From the NCBI RefSeq assembly GCF_037908215.1, contig NZ_JBBLZC010000011.1, forward strand, positions 62,001-126,000: a stretch of DNA of 64,000 nt, written 5' to 3'. This DNA comes from Benzoatithermus flavus. GTDB taxonomy: Bacteria > Pseudomonadota > Alphaproteobacteria > Geminicoccales > Geminicoccaceae. Below, in pieces: positions 41,823 through 51,053 of this stretch; position 1 is the first letter of the stretch; every line of letters starts with the position of its first letter. Made by a program: the position numbers and the translations under genes. The notes beneath the pieces are model-generated. The model did not search any database, had not been told where the DNA came from, and saw nothing but the letters and a program-made list of their open reading frames with translations.

Positions 41823-43805
41823 TCACTCGCTGCGCGTCAGCGCCGGCAGGCCGGCGATGTAGCCGACATAGCCGCGCGGGTCGATCCGGCGGCGCAGGTC
41901 GAGCCTGATCGCGTCGGGATACCTGGCGAGGTCCTCCGCGGCACCCGGATGCTGCACGTTGGCGGTGATGTAGGCGTGGCCGTTATAGTCGTCGAACACG
42001 TTGAGGCCGGTGTCCTCGGCCCCGGCAGGGGCGGTGAAGATCCGCGTCAGGCTCTTGGTGTCGACGTTCCAGGCCCAGACGAAATTGTTGAGGTGGTTGC
42101 CGGAATCCTCGCCGATGAACAGGGTGCGCATGGCCGCCGAGAAGCGGAGATTGTCGGGGTTCGCGACCAGATCGGTGCTGCAGGCGTCGTACTTGCCGAC
42201 CGAAGCCCCTTCCGGCTGCCTGGCACCATGGACGGGCGCATAGGCGTCGACCGCCACCCACTCGCTGTCGATGGGCCGGCCGGACGTGTCCTTCTGCCCG
42301 CCCTTCAGGTTGCTCTCGTAGACGGCGCCGCAGTTGAGATCCTTGGCGTCGGCGTCGAGCCGGATGTCGTCCTGCGGCCGGGGATCGTCCTTCACCTTGC
42401 CCATGCCGGCGCGGATCGTGCTCGCCACGATCCAGAGCTTCTTGTCGCGGTTGTCGTGGGCGACACCTTCGAGCTTCGTGAACTCGGTCGTGGCACCGAG
42501 CCAGGCGGCGTAGCGGCGGGTCTCGAGGAACGCCGCCTCCTTCTCCCGGCCGGGCTTGAGGCGGTAATACTCGAGCTGCGTCTTGCTGCCCGTGCCGGTA
42601 TAGACGTAGAGCGGCTTGAAGCCCTGGTACTTCGCGGGCTCGGCCTTCACCTGCCCGGCGGTGGCGTAGTCCCAGATGTCGCTGAATTTGACGCCGCTCT
42701 GGATCATCGCCTCGACCTCGGCGTCGGTGGCGTGGCCGAGGCGGATCCACTCGAGCCTGGCCCGGCCGAAGCCCTCGCCCGTCTCCTGCCGCCACTTCGC
42801 GGCATAGAGCGTGCCGGCGGAGAGATCGCCCGGGCGATCGGCGACGAACATGGCGCGGATCACGTCGTCGCCGTCGTCGCCGAAATAGACGGTCTTGCGG
42901 TCGCCCATGACGTCGCCGAGCTCGAAGGCGAGCCGGCCCATGGCGTGGTGCTTCACGGCCTCGCTGGAGCCGTCGGGCTTCACCGTCACCTCGACGATGT
43001 GGCCGTACATGTAGGGGTTGGCGCCGCCCTGGTCCCAGGTCTTGCCGACCGTGCCGCGGTAGAGGTTCATGGGCTCGAGCGGCTGCTTCTCGTAGACGCG
43101 CGCGTCGGGCTCGTACTCCTCGCTGCCGAGATGGGTCATCCAGGGCGTGGTCGAGCCGTTGCAGGGAATCCACAAGCCCTCGACCTTGCCGAAGTCGACG
43201 GTCGAGAGCCGGACCGGCGTGAGCCGGCCGGTGGCGGGATCCTGGTCCAGCACGGTGACGTTCATCGCCATCGGAAGCTGGCCGTAGAGCTCGACGGGCG
43301 GCTTCGTGGGGTCGGCGTTGGGCGCTTCGGTCGAGTATTCGAGGTGGTTGACGAGGAAGAGCGGCCGGCCCTTCACGCCCTCGACCCTGGCGTCCGGGAC
43401 GTTCAGGAGCGAGGTGCCGTCCTGGCCCGCCGACATGAAGGGGCCGATCGCGACGTTGCCGTCCTTGTCGGGGGCGGTGCGCTGGATCGGTTTGCCGTCC
43501 TTGTCGACGATGAGGCCGGAGTACCAGCCGCCGACATAGTCGCCGGAGCGGTGGAGGATCACGTAGCTCAAGGGGAAGGTGCGCGTGCTGCCGTCGGCGA
43601 GGGTGAGCACCGCCGACGAGCGCGTGTAGGCGCTCGCCATCTCGAGCTCGTTCGCGGGTGCCGGCGTCGGCGTGAACTCGACCAGCTTCACCTTCAAGGG
43701 TGCCGGCGGCTGCTCCGGTGCCGCCTGCTCCGCGCCGGCTGCGGCGACGAGCCCGAGCGTGCCCACGATGGCCGTCGTCGCGGCCAGCATCGATCTTCTC
43801 GTCAT
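41823..43805 (-). CDS. Secreted PhoX-type phosphatase (DUF839 family)
   Basis: 660 residues. Tat-like N-terminus MTRRSMLAATTAIVG with cleavage near AGA (~25). The body has DUF839/PhoX features: KVEGLWIPCNGSTTPWMTHL, GHIVEVTVKPDGS, HHAMGRLAFELGDVMGD, YFGDDGDD, LEGVAHDNRDKKLWI, PDNLRFSAAMRTLFIGEDSG. PhoX enzymes are Ca/Fe-dependent alkaline phosphatases of the periplasm or outer surface; whether this member hydrolyses phosphoesters is inferred from family. Single gene between the mtlK remnant and the glycan cluster; no Pho box was recognised. Confidence 0.85.
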   Translation of the reverse strand: MTRRSMLAATTAIVGTLGLVAAAGAEQAAPEQPPAPLKVKLVEFTPTPAPANELEMASAYTRSSAVLTLADGSTRTFPLSYVILHRSGDYVGGWYSGLIVDKDGKPIQRTAPDKDGNVAIGPFMSAGQDGTSLLNVPDARVEGVKGRPLFLVNHLEYSTEAPNADPTKPPVELYGQLPMAMNVTVLDQDPATGRLTPVRLSTVDFGKVEGLWIPCNGSTTPWMTHLGSEEYEPDARVYEKQPLEPMNLYRGTVGKTWDQGGANPYMYGHIVEVTVKPDGSSEAVKHHAMGRLAFELGDVMGDRKTVYFGDDGDDVIRAMFVADRPGDLSAGTLYAAKWRQETGEGFGRARLEWIRLGHATDAEVEAMIQSGVKFSDIWDYATAGQVKAEPAKYQGFKPLYVYTGTGSKTQLEYYRLKPGREKEAAFLETRRYAAWLGATTEFTKLEGVAHDNRDKKLWIVASTIRAGMGKVKDDPRPQDDIRLDADAKDLNCGAVYESNLKGGQKDTSGRPIDSEWVAVDAYAPVHGARQPEGASVGKYDACSTDLVANPDNLRFSAAMRTLFIGEDSGNHLNNFVWAWNVDTKSLTRIFTAPAGAEDTGLNVFDDYNGHAYITANVQHPGAAEDLARYPDAIRLDLRRRIDPRGYVGYIAGLPALTRSE

Positions 43806-43842
43806 CGAGCGTTTTTTCCCGTCCGTTCGGAACCTTGCCCGG

Positions 43843-45219
43843 CTACGAATAGGAGCCCACGGTGTCAGGCGTGTGACCGGCCGGAGCCTCCGGCCTCATG
43901 CCGAGGCTCTCGGGCGGTCCGGGCGGTGACACCAGAAGCTCGGTGTCCTGCCCCGCTGCCGGCGGCAACCGTCCGGTCTCGCCGCCGCCGGTGGCGAGGA
44001 CGTGGAGCCGGCGCAGGCCCGGCATGGCGAGCTTGTCCCGGAGCGCTGCGGCGGAGCCGGCGATGCCGCCCTGGCCGTCCCAGACGGTGACGGCCGCGAA
44101 ACCGTCGCCGTCGCGGACGACGAGCGGCGTCTCGGCCAGGAAATGCGCCACGGGCGGCGTGATGCTGCGCCAGCGAACGAGGAGGTCGGCATGGCTTTCC
44201 GGCCGGTCGGCGAGCATGGCACCCCAGCCGCGCTTGTGGAGGAGCACGCCGTCGCGCAGCGAGGGCGAGCTGCCGCCCATGTCGAGCCAGCGGATGCCGT
44301 TCCGCTCGGCGTGCGCCGCGGCGGCGAGATAAAGGGCGCTGAGGGCGCCCAGCTTCACGGGCTCGCTGCTGCCGCCCGGCGTGCCGGGGCCCAGCACGTG
44401 GAGGCTCGCTCCTTCGATCTGGAAGAGCTGGCCGGCCACGATCTCGCCGTCGCGGCGGATCCAGAACAGGCCGCCCTGGCGGAAGCGGCGCCGCAGCGCG
44501 TGCCGGTCGCGCACGAAGGCGAGCTCGCCGTAGCGCGCCTTGGCGAACGGCACGTACATCTCGTCGTAGAAGCGCTCGAAGTCGGCGGGGTCGTGCGAGG
44601 TGGTCCAGGTCAGCCCGCTCTTGCGCACGAGCTCGATGTTGCGCCGCGCCGTCTTGCTGGCACCGGCGAAGGTCGAGCCGTCCGCCTTGGCCTCGAGCCG
44701 TGCGCCCACCGATTCCGGCACGCGCAGCCAGAGCCGGTCGCCCGAGCGCCTGGCGAGCCAGCGCGGCACGGTCGCCACCACGAGGTCCACGCCCTCGGCC
44801 AGCGCCGGCAGCATGGCGGGCAGGCGGAACGGGCTCGCCGTGCCGATGCGCTCGAACACGGGCGCCTCGGCGAAGAACCGCTTCGCGAGATAGCGCGCCG
44901 TGGCGGAATCGCCGGCAAGCAGCAGCGTTCCCGGCGTGCCGTCGGCGAGGACCGGGCCGCGCGCCCGCAGCAAAGGCACGCGCCGGCGCAGGAGCGGCAG
45001 GAGATAACGTTGGCCCGCGCGCAGCCAGGGATCGACGCTCGGCGGCAGGTGCTCGATCAGGGGGCCGATCAGGCCGGCCCGGTCGCCTCGTTTCTCGCTC
45101 AGGGTCGTGCCATCCGGTTGCAGGAGTCGCAAAGGTGCCGCGCGCCCGGCCGGCTCCCGGCCGCGCCGCGCCGCCACGGAGCCGAGCCGTGACGACCTCT
45201 TGTCCAGAAATATGATCAT
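43843..45219 (-). CDS. GNAT/FemAB-like acyl- or aminoacyltransferase of the glycan cluster
   Basis: 458 residues from ATG 45219 (GGAAGGG seven bases upstream; a longer in-frame start would cross the divergent promoter). The middle domain (~170-400) is of the FemAB/Acetyltransf_6 type: GASKTARRNIELVRKSGLTW, FERFYDEMYVPFAKARYGE, REGGL-like RQGGLFWIRRDGEIVAGQLF, and WLDMGGSSPSLRDGVLLHKRGWG, a typical acceptor-site stretch. The tail is Pro/Gly-rich. Such proteins transfer acyl groups or amino acids onto sugars in exopolysaccharide loci. Divergent from the pyruvyltransferase gene. Confidence 0.8.
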   Translation of the reverse strand: MIIFLDKRSSRLGSVAARRGREPAGRAAPLRLLQPDGTTLSEKRGDRAGLIGPLIEHLPPSVDPWLRAGQRYLLPLLRRRVPLLRARGPVLADGTPGTLLLAGDSATARYLAKRFFAEAPVFERIGTASPFRLPAMLPALAEGVDLVVATVPRWLARRSGDRLWLRVPESVGARLEAKADGSTFAGASKTARRNIELVRKSGLTWTTSHDPADFERFYDEMYVPFAKARYGELAFVRDRHALRRRFRQGGLFWIRRDGEIVAGQLFQIEGASLHVLGPGTPGGSSEPVKLGALSALYLAAAAHAERNGIRWLDMGGSSPSLRDGVLLHKRGWGAMLADRPESHADLLVRWRSITPPVAHFLAETPLVVRDGDGFAAVTVWDGQGGIAGSAAALRDKLAMPGLRRLHVLATGGGETGRLPPAAGQDTELLVSPPGPPESLGMRPEAPAGHTPDTVGSYS

Positions 45220-45430
45220 AGCGGCCCTTCCATCCACCGATAAGAGTGTCAATTCAATATCCAAAGTATTAATACGAAAGATAGATGGAGCAGAAGTTCT
45301 AATGTGCCAATTCCGGACAACCTGAAATTCCTTTAAGGGATAGCGTCGTACGTCAGATTTTTGTTGTTCGGTCGGAGAGGGAGAGCCTAGTATTTTAAAC
45401 TGTAAAGGCCGCGCTGGCGGGCGCGGCACC
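45220..45430. promoter_or_regulatory. Divergent promoter region of the glycan cluster
   Basis: 211 bases, distinctly AT-richer than neighbours (45240-45400). Contains the perfect palindrome GTATTAATAC at 45266-45275 and runs such as TTTTTGTTGTTCGG, consistent with promoters for both the GNAT-like gene (-) and the pyruvyltransferase gene (+). Exact -35/-10 boxes are not assigned. Confidence 0.5.
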
Positions 45431-46705
45431 ATGGCATTCGCCTCAACGGGTTTGGACCACACGTTGTCTGTGCCATACGTCGATCAATCGCTGGTTCGCG
45501 CCGGACGGCGGAGCCGGCCGCGGATTCTCGTGCTCGGTGGCGACGCCGACGGCAATCTCGGCGATCGCGCCATTCTTCAGGCCACGTGCCGTCAGATCCA
45601 GGAGCTGGCCCCGGAAGCTGCCGTGGCGGTGGTCTCGGGCGACGGGGCGCGGGCGAGCCGCGACTACGGCGCGCGCGCGATCGCACCCGGCCCGCGCGGC
45701 TTTCTGTCGTTGTGCGCGGCGGCGGCGCGGAGCGATCTCGTCCTCATCGGCGGCGGCGGCCTGTTCCAGGACGACGACAGCCTCGTGAAGATGCCCTACT
45801 GGGCGCTGCGCGTGGCGTTGATGCGGCTGTTCTGCCGCCGGGTCGTGGGCTACGCGCTCGGGGTCGGGCCGCTGCGCGCCGGCATCAGCCGGCTCGCGGC
45901 GCGGCTCGCCTTCGCCTGCATGGAGCAGGTGACGGTGCGCGATCCCGAGGCGCTCGAGGTGGCGCAGCCCTTGACCGGAAAGAGGGTGGGGCTGGTTCCG
46001 GACCCGGCACTCCTCCTGCCGCCGGCCGACCCGGAAGCCGCGCGGGACCTGCTGCGGCGGCACGGTGTTCCGCTCGACGGCCGGCCGCTCGTGGGCGTGG
46101 CGCTGCGCCGCTGGTTCCCGGCAAAGCCGCGCATCGTCCCGAACAAGATCGCGCATCGCCTGCCCTGGCGCCGCGAGCGGCCGCCCGAGCCCGAGGCCGA
46201 GGCGCTCACGGCGGGCCTGGCCAGGGCGCTCGATGCGCTCGTGCGCGAGCACGGCGCCTTCGTGCTGTTCCTTCCGACCTACACCTATGCCCACGAGGGC
46301 GACGATCGCGTGTGCGAGGCGGTCGCGGCCAGGATGACGGCACCGGCCGGCGCACGCGCCATGCTCCGCCTCGACGACGCCGCCCTCTACAAGGCGGTCG
46401 CGGGCGAGCTCGCCGTGCTCCTGGGCGGGCGGATGCATCCCACCATCCTCGCCGCCGCCATGGGCACGCCGGTGGTGGGCCTCGCCTACAATCCCAAGTT
46501 CATGGGCTTCTTCGAGCTTCTCGGCGCTGCCGACCGGGTGCTCGACGTCGGCCGGTTCGTCCGCGAGGACAGGGCGGAGGAGCTTTCGGCCCTGCTCGAC
46601 GGTGCCTTGCGCGAGCGGTCCGGCCCCCCGCGGGAGCGGATCGAGACGCTGACGGCGCCGATCCGCTCGCTCAACCGCGCGCTGTTCGGGGAGCTCGCCC
46701 GATGA
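45431..46705 (+). CDS. Polysaccharide pyruvyl transferase family protein
   Basis: 424 residues, PF04230/CsaB type. ILVLGGDADGNLGDRAILQA is the N-terminal binding loop; LVLIGGGGLFQDDDS the middle; GVALRRWFP and the C-terminal LLGGRMHPTILAAAMGTPVVGLAYNPKF carry the conserved basic residues for phosphoenolpyruvate. It would add ketal-linked pyruvate to a surface polysaccharide sugar. First gene of the + strand arm of the cluster, followed by the GT4 gene after 150 bases. Confidence 0.9.
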   Translation: MAFASTGLDHTLSVPYVDQSLVRAGRRSRPRILVLGGDADGNLGDRAILQATCRQIQELAPEAAVAVVSGDGARASRDYGARAIAPGPRGFLSLCAAAARSDLVLIGGGGLFQDDDSLVKMPYWALRVALMRLFCRRVVGYALGVGPLRAGISRLAARLAFACMEQVTVRDPEALEVAQPLTGKRVGLVPDPALLLPPADPEAARDLLRRHGVPLDGRPLVGVALRRWFPAKPRIVPNKIAHRLPWRRERPPEPEAEALTAGLARALDALVREHGAFVLFLPTYTYAHEGDDRVCEAVAARMTAPAGARAMLRLDDAALYKAVAGELAVLLGGRMHPTILAAAMGTPVVGLAYNPKFMGFFELLGAADRVLDVGRFVREDRAEELSALLDGALRERSGPPRERIETLTAPIRSLNRALFGELAR

Positions 46706-46855
46706 GCCTCCCCGTCCGTGCGGCTGGCCGGGGGGCGGCAGGGAACGCGAGGCTGGGGCAGCGATGTTCCCTGCCGTGAGCACCACATCGACCAACGCGG
46801 AAACGCAAAGGTGCGGGCCGACCGCCCGCGCCCCTGTAACGACGGGTCAAGCGTC

Positions 46856-48034
46856 ATGAGGATCCTCACGATCTGCTACGAGTACCCGCCGGTGGGTGGT
46901 GGCGGCGGCGTGGTCTGTCAGGGCGTGGCGCAGGCGCTCGTCGGCGCCGGCCACGAAGTGCACGTGGTCACCTCGGGCATGCGCGATCTGCCGGCCTGCG
47001 CCGAGGACAGGGGCGTCAAGATCCACCGGGTTCCCTGCGTGCGCCGGGTCCGCTTCCATGCGACCGCGGCCGAGCTCGCGACCCAGATCCTGCCCTCCTA
47101 TCAGAAGGCGCTCGCCCTCGCCCGCCGCGAGCCCTTCGACCTGATCCACTGCCATTTCGTCATTCCGTCCGGTGTGGTGGCCTGGCTCCTGCACCGGCGC
47201 ACGGGCCTGCCTTACGTGCTGACGGCGCACGGCTCGGACGTGCCGGGCTACAACCCCGAGCGCTTCGAGCTCATGCACCATTTCCTCGCCCCGTTCTGGC
47301 GGCGGATCATCGAGGCGAGCGCGGCGATCACCGCGCCCTCGCGCTTCCTGCAGGAGCTGATCGGCCGCAAGATCGACGTGCCGGTGGACGTGATCCCGAA
47401 CAGCTTCGAGGCGCCGCCCGCCCCCGATCTGCCGCGCCGCGACCGGATCCTGGTCGTGACCCGGATGGTCGAGCGCAAGGGCGTGCAGCATCTGATCCAG
47501 GCCATGGCGGGGCTCGAGACCCGCTTCGAGCTGTGCATCGCCGGCGACGGGCCCTATCTGCCCACGGTCCGGCAGATGGCGCAGGATCTCGGGGTGCCCG
47601 CGACCTTCCTCGGCTTCGTCGGCCGCGACCAGCTCCCCGCCCTCTACCGCTCGGCCAAGATCTTCGTGTTCCCCTCGATGCAGGAGAACTTTCCGATGGT
47701 GCTGCTCGAGGCGATGAGCGCCGGCTGCGCCGTCGTCACCTCGACCGTGCCGGGCTGCGCCGAGGTCGCGGGCGATGCGGCGCTGCTCGTCGAGCCCGGC
47801 GACGTCGCGGGCCTGCGCCGCGCGCTCGCACGGCTCCTCGCCGACGAGGAGACGATGGCCCTGTTCGGCCGCAAGAGCCTGCAGCAGGCGGCGCGGTTCG
47901 CGCCCGAGCGCATCCTGCGCCAGTACGAGGCCCTGTTCCGTCGTGCCGTCGGCAGCACCGGCCGCGAGCTGCCGCTGCCGGTGGCGCAGCCGCAGGAGAG
48001 CGAAGCGCGCGGCCGCCGCCTACCGGCGGCGTGA
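46856..48034 (+). CDS. Glycosyltransferase family 4
   Basis: 392 residues. GT-B fold: N-terminal MRILTICYEYPPVGGGGGVV, acceptor side YVLTAHGSDVPGY, then the donor domain with VVTRMVERKGVQHLIQA, LCIAGDGPYLPTVRQMA and the EX7E-type motif in PSMQENFPMVLLEAMSAGCAV. ATG at 46856 is taken as start on N-terminal homology; no strong ribosome site. Transfers a sugar during assembly of the surface glycan. Overlaps the convergent ATP-grasp gene by 15 bases at the 3' end. Confidence 0.9.
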   Translation: MRILTICYEYPPVGGGGGVVCQGVAQALVGAGHEVHVVTSGMRDLPACAEDRGVKIHRVPCVRRVRFHATAAELATQILPSYQKALALARREPFDLIHCHFVIPSGVVAWLLHRRTGLPYVLTAHGSDVPGYNPERFELMHHFLAPFWRRIIEASAAITAPSRFLQELIGRKIDVPVDVIPNSFEAPPAPDLPRRDRILVVTRMVERKGVQHLIQAMAGLETRFELCIAGDGPYLPTVRQMAQDLGVPATFLGFVGRDQLPALYRSAKIFVFPSMQENFPMVLLEAMSAGCAVVTSTVPGCAEVAGDAALLVEPGDVAGLRRALARLLADEETMALFGRKSLQQAARFAPERILRQYEALFRRAVGSTGRELPLPVAQPQESEARGRRLPAA

Positions 48035-49276
48035 CCGGCGCAGCATCCGGCCGTAGAGGACCAGCGCCGGCCGCGGGTCCTCGCGGCTCCAGGTGAGGTG
48101 CATGTCGGCGCGCAGGGCCGAGCGGACCGCCGTTCCGAGCCAGCGGGCCGCGGCGCCGAGGCCGATCTCCCGGTGCAAGAGCGCCTCCTTGAGGCCTTCG
48201 AGGTCGCCCGCGAACCAGGCGAAACGCTGGCCCGCGGGGTAGGTGAAGGGGCCGGCGAGCTCGGGAACCGGCGCGCCGCGCGCGAGGTCAAGGGCGAGCT
48301 GCGGCAGATCGAGGCCGCAATGCTGGCTGATGGCGTAGCCGGCGGCGAGGCGCGGATTGACCTCGAGGAACACGGCCTCGCCGCTCGCCTCGTCGCGCAG
48401 GAACTGCAGGCAGCCGATGCCGGTGTAGCGCATGGCGGCGATCATGCGCTCGCAGTAGCGGCGCATGTCCAAAGGCAGCTCGACCGAGATCCCTTCGACC
48501 GTGAGCCCGGTCCCGTCCGGGCGCATGGTCCTGAGGCTCACCGCGTCGAGGCAGCGCAGGAGCCGGCCGTCCTTCGCGGCGAAGTGGAGATTGTGCCGCA
48601 AGCCCTTGACGTAGCGCTGGACCAGAAGCGATTCGTGCCCTTCCGGCCAGGTCGGGAAGCGCCCGCGGAACTCCTGCGCGCTGCGGCAGATCACCCCTTT
48701 CTCGCCGTAGAGGCGCAGCTCCGCCACGGCGGGCTTGACGATGCAGGGATAACCCGTCTGCCGCACCGCCGCCTCGAGCGCCGGCAGATCCCGGACCACG
48801 GCGCGGCCGGGCTGCGGCACGCCGAGCTCGGCCGCGAGTTCGAGGAGCCGGGTCTTGTGGTCGCACATGGCGACGAGGGCGGGGTCGGGGGTCACGACCA
48901 CCACGTCCTCGGGCAGAAGATGCCGATGCTCGCACACGCGGATGATGGCGAGGCCCAGGACCGGGAAGAGGAAGCCCACGTCCGGCCGCCGGCGGAGGAA
49001 GTCGGCGATCGCGCGCACGAAGCCTTCCCCGTCCTGCCGCAGCGAGGGGTGCGTCCAGGTCTCGGCGGCCCAGCGCGAATATTCCGCGGCCGAGCTGAAC
49101 TCGTCGCGGCCGACGATCACCCGGTAGCCGGCCCGGCCGAGCGAGCGCACGACCGAGACCGACGGGCGGTAGTTGCCGACCAGGAGGACCGTGCGGGAGC
49201 CGGCGCGGCCTCCGGCCATGGGCGTCGCTGCCGTCGGGCTCGCCTGCACGGCGGGATGGACTGCGTGCTCGTTCAT
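48020..49276 (-). CDS. ATP-grasp enzyme of the glycan cluster
   Basis: 418 residues. After a ~35-residue leader: VLLVGNYRPSVSVVRSLGRA (substrate-binding fold), DVGFLFPVLGLAIIRV, DKTR-like CDHKTRLLELAAELGVPQPG, GYPCIVKPAVAELRLYGEKG (ATP lid Lys) and the metal site FLEVNPRLAAGYAISQH. This is the carbamoyl-phosphate-synthase-like ATP-grasp group, carboxylate-amine or carboxylate-thiol ligases. ATG at 49276 has GAGGG just upstream. In polysaccharide loci such enzymes are thought to activate a carboxylate for amide bond formation; the substrate is unknown. Confidence 0.85.
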   Translation of the reverse strand: MNEHAVHPAVQASPTAATPMAGGRAGSRTVLLVGNYRPSVSVVRSLGRAGYRVIVGRDEFSSAAEYSRWAAETWTHPSLRQDGEGFVRAIADFLRRRPDVGFLFPVLGLAIIRVCEHRHLLPEDVVVVTPDPALVAMCDHKTRLLELAAELGVPQPGRAVVRDLPALEAAVRQTGYPCIVKPAVAELRLYGEKGVICRSAQEFRGRFPTWPEGHESLLVQRYVKGLRHNLHFAAKDGRLLRCLDAVSLRTMRPDGTGLTVEGISVELPLDMRRYCERMIAAMRYTGIGCLQFLRDEASGEAVFLEVNPRLAAGYAISQHCGLDLPQLALDLARGAPVPELAGPFTYPAGQRFAWFAGDLEGLKEALLHREIGLGAAARWLGTAVRSALRADMHLTWSREDPRPALVLYGRMLRRSRRR

Positions 49277-49531
49277 CGTCCCTCGTCGTTTCGTCGTGCG
49301 GTGAAACAGGAGTCCATCAATCTTTCGTGGAAAGAACAAGACTCGCATTCGCCGAACAATATTGTGCTTGCATCCTAGCACAAGGCTTTGGCATAGGCTG
49401 ACCGGAAAGTTCGACCTCTTCGCCGCGGCTTCTTCGATGGATTTGTCGCGCGGGCGGTTGCGGGTGCGCTATACCCGACCCGAAAGGCCCGCGCTCCGCG
49501 AGCGGCGTGCAACGACCTGAGGCAGCATCGC
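49277..49531. promoter_or_regulatory. Divergent promoter between ATP-grasp and flippase genes
   Basis: 255 bases. Holds the inverted repeat TTGTGCT-N8-AGCACAA (49362-49383), 7-base arms, in a locally AT-richer stretch. The symmetry and its central position between two divergent genes fit an operator. No homologous repeat was found in the other divergent region. Confidence 0.5.
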
Positions 49532-51034
49532 ATGAACTTCAAGCGGCGCGCCGTCGCCGGAGCGCTCTGGGTATCGGTCGAGACCTGGGGCACGCAGCTC
49601 ATCCAGCTGCTCCTGTTCGTGATCTTGACCCGCCTTCTGGGGCCCGAAACTTATGGCCTGCTCGGCATGGCGATCATCGTCATCGCGCTCGGCGACGTGG
49701 CGATCACGAACGGCGGCTGGGGCGACGCGCTGATCCACGAGCGCGACCTCGACCAGCGCCATCTCGACACGACGTTCTGGTTCCTTCTCCTTAGCTCCAC
49801 GCTGCTCGCGGTCCTGGTCGCGGCCCTGGCCGTGCCGATGGCGCGGCTCTTCGGCCAGCCCGAGCTCGTGGGCGTGCTGATGGCCCTGGCGCCGATGCTG
49901 CCGCTCTCGAGCCTGCCCGTGGTACCGGAAGCGCTCCTGCGCCGCGAGCTGCGCTTCGCCCCGCTGGCCGCGCGCTCGCAGCTCGCCACCCTCGCCGCCG
50001 GTGCGGTCGCGATCCCGATGGCGTTCACGGGCTTCGGCGTGTGGAGCCTCGTCGCCTACCAGCTCGCCCAGCCCGTGGCCGAGACGCTCGTGATCTGGCA
50101 CGCCCATCCCTGGCGGCCGGGCCGGTGCTTCTCGCGGCCGGCCTTGAGCGGCATCGTCCGCTATGTCGGAGGTGCCCTGGGCGATCGGGTCATGAACGTG
50201 CTGGACTTCCTGATCCCGCGCTTCGTGGTCGGCTACGCGCTGGGTGCCGCCCCGCTCGGCCACTTCACCACGGCGCGCAAGATCCAAGAGCTGCTCTCGC
50301 AGCTCCTGATCCGCCCGATCAGCCGGGTGGCGCTGCCGAGCTTTGCCGGGATCAGAGGGGATGCCGCCGGGATGCGCGAGCTCTTGAGCTTCGGCTCGGC
50401 GGTCGCGAACCTGGTCGCGTTCCCGGCGCATGTCGGCCTGGCACTCGTGGCACCCGAGCTCGTTCCGCTCGTGTTCGGGCCGCAATGGGCGGAGACCGTG
50501 CCGGTCGTGCAGGTGCTGGCCCTTTTGGGTCTCCTCATGCCGATGACGCAGGTCACCGCCTCGCTCATGTACGGCATCGGCCGGACCGGGCTGCAGATGC
50601 TGCTCTCGGTCGGCTCGGCCGTGCTGTTCCTCCTGCTGCTGCTGCTGCTCGGGCCCGGCAGCCTGATGGCGATCTCGACCGCCTTCGTCGGCCGCCTCTT
50701 CCTCGTGTTCCCGCTGCGGCTCTGGCTCGTGCAGCGCGCCTCGGGTGTCGACGTGCGGCCGGCGCTCGCGCGCTCCTGCCCGATCCTGGTCGCGACCGCG
50801 CTCATGGCGGCGGCGGTGCTGGCCTGGCGGCAGCTCGCCCCGCAGCCGCACCACCCGGTCCCGTTCCTCGCCTCCGCGATCGCGATCGGGCTCGCCACCT
50901 ACGGCGTCGCGATCCTGCTGCTGGCACGCCCGCTCGTGCAGCAGACCGTGGGCCTCCTGCTCTCGGTGATGGGGCCGAGGAAGCCGCGGGCCGCGGCGGT
51001 GGGCGGGTCGGACCCCGCGGCTCCCGGCCCGTGA
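49532..51034 (+). CDS. Wzx-like polysaccharide flippase
   Basis: 500 residues, about 12-14 membrane segments, oligosaccharide/polysaccharide exporter family (MATE/MOP superfamily). Typical start RRAVAGALWVSVETWGTQLI and VILTRLLGPETYGLLGMAII. Moves the lipid-linked glycan unit to the periplasmic face. The last ~20 residues are a soluble Ala/Gly/Pro tail. No Wzy polymerase or Wzz/Wzc-Wzb genes are present in the window, so the pathway is incomplete here. Confidence 0.9.
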   Translation: MNFKRRAVAGALWVSVETWGTQLIQLLLFVILTRLLGPETYGLLGMAIIVIALGDVAITNGGWGDALIHERDLDQRHLDTTFWFLLLSSTLLAVLVAALAVPMARLFGQPELVGVLMALAPMLPLSSLPVVPEALLRRELRFAPLAARSQLATLAAGAVAIPMAFTGFGVWSLVAYQLAQPVAETLVIWHAHPWRPGRCFSRPALSGIVRYVGGALGDRVMNVLDFLIPRFVVGYALGAAPLGHFTTARKIQELLSQLLIRPISRVALPSFAGIRGDAAGMRELLSFGSAVANLVAFPAHVGLALVAPELVPLVFGPQWAETVPVVQVLALLGLLMPMTQVTASLMYGIGRTGLQMLLSVGSAVLFLLLLLLLGPGSLMAISTAFVGRLFLVFPLRLWLVQRASGVDVRPALARSCPILVATALMAAAVLAWRQLAPQPHHPVPFLASAIAIGLATYGVAILLLARPLVQQTVGLLLSVMGPRKPRAAAVGGSDPAAPGP

Positions 51035-51053
51035 GGGGCGGGGCGGCCGGCGG

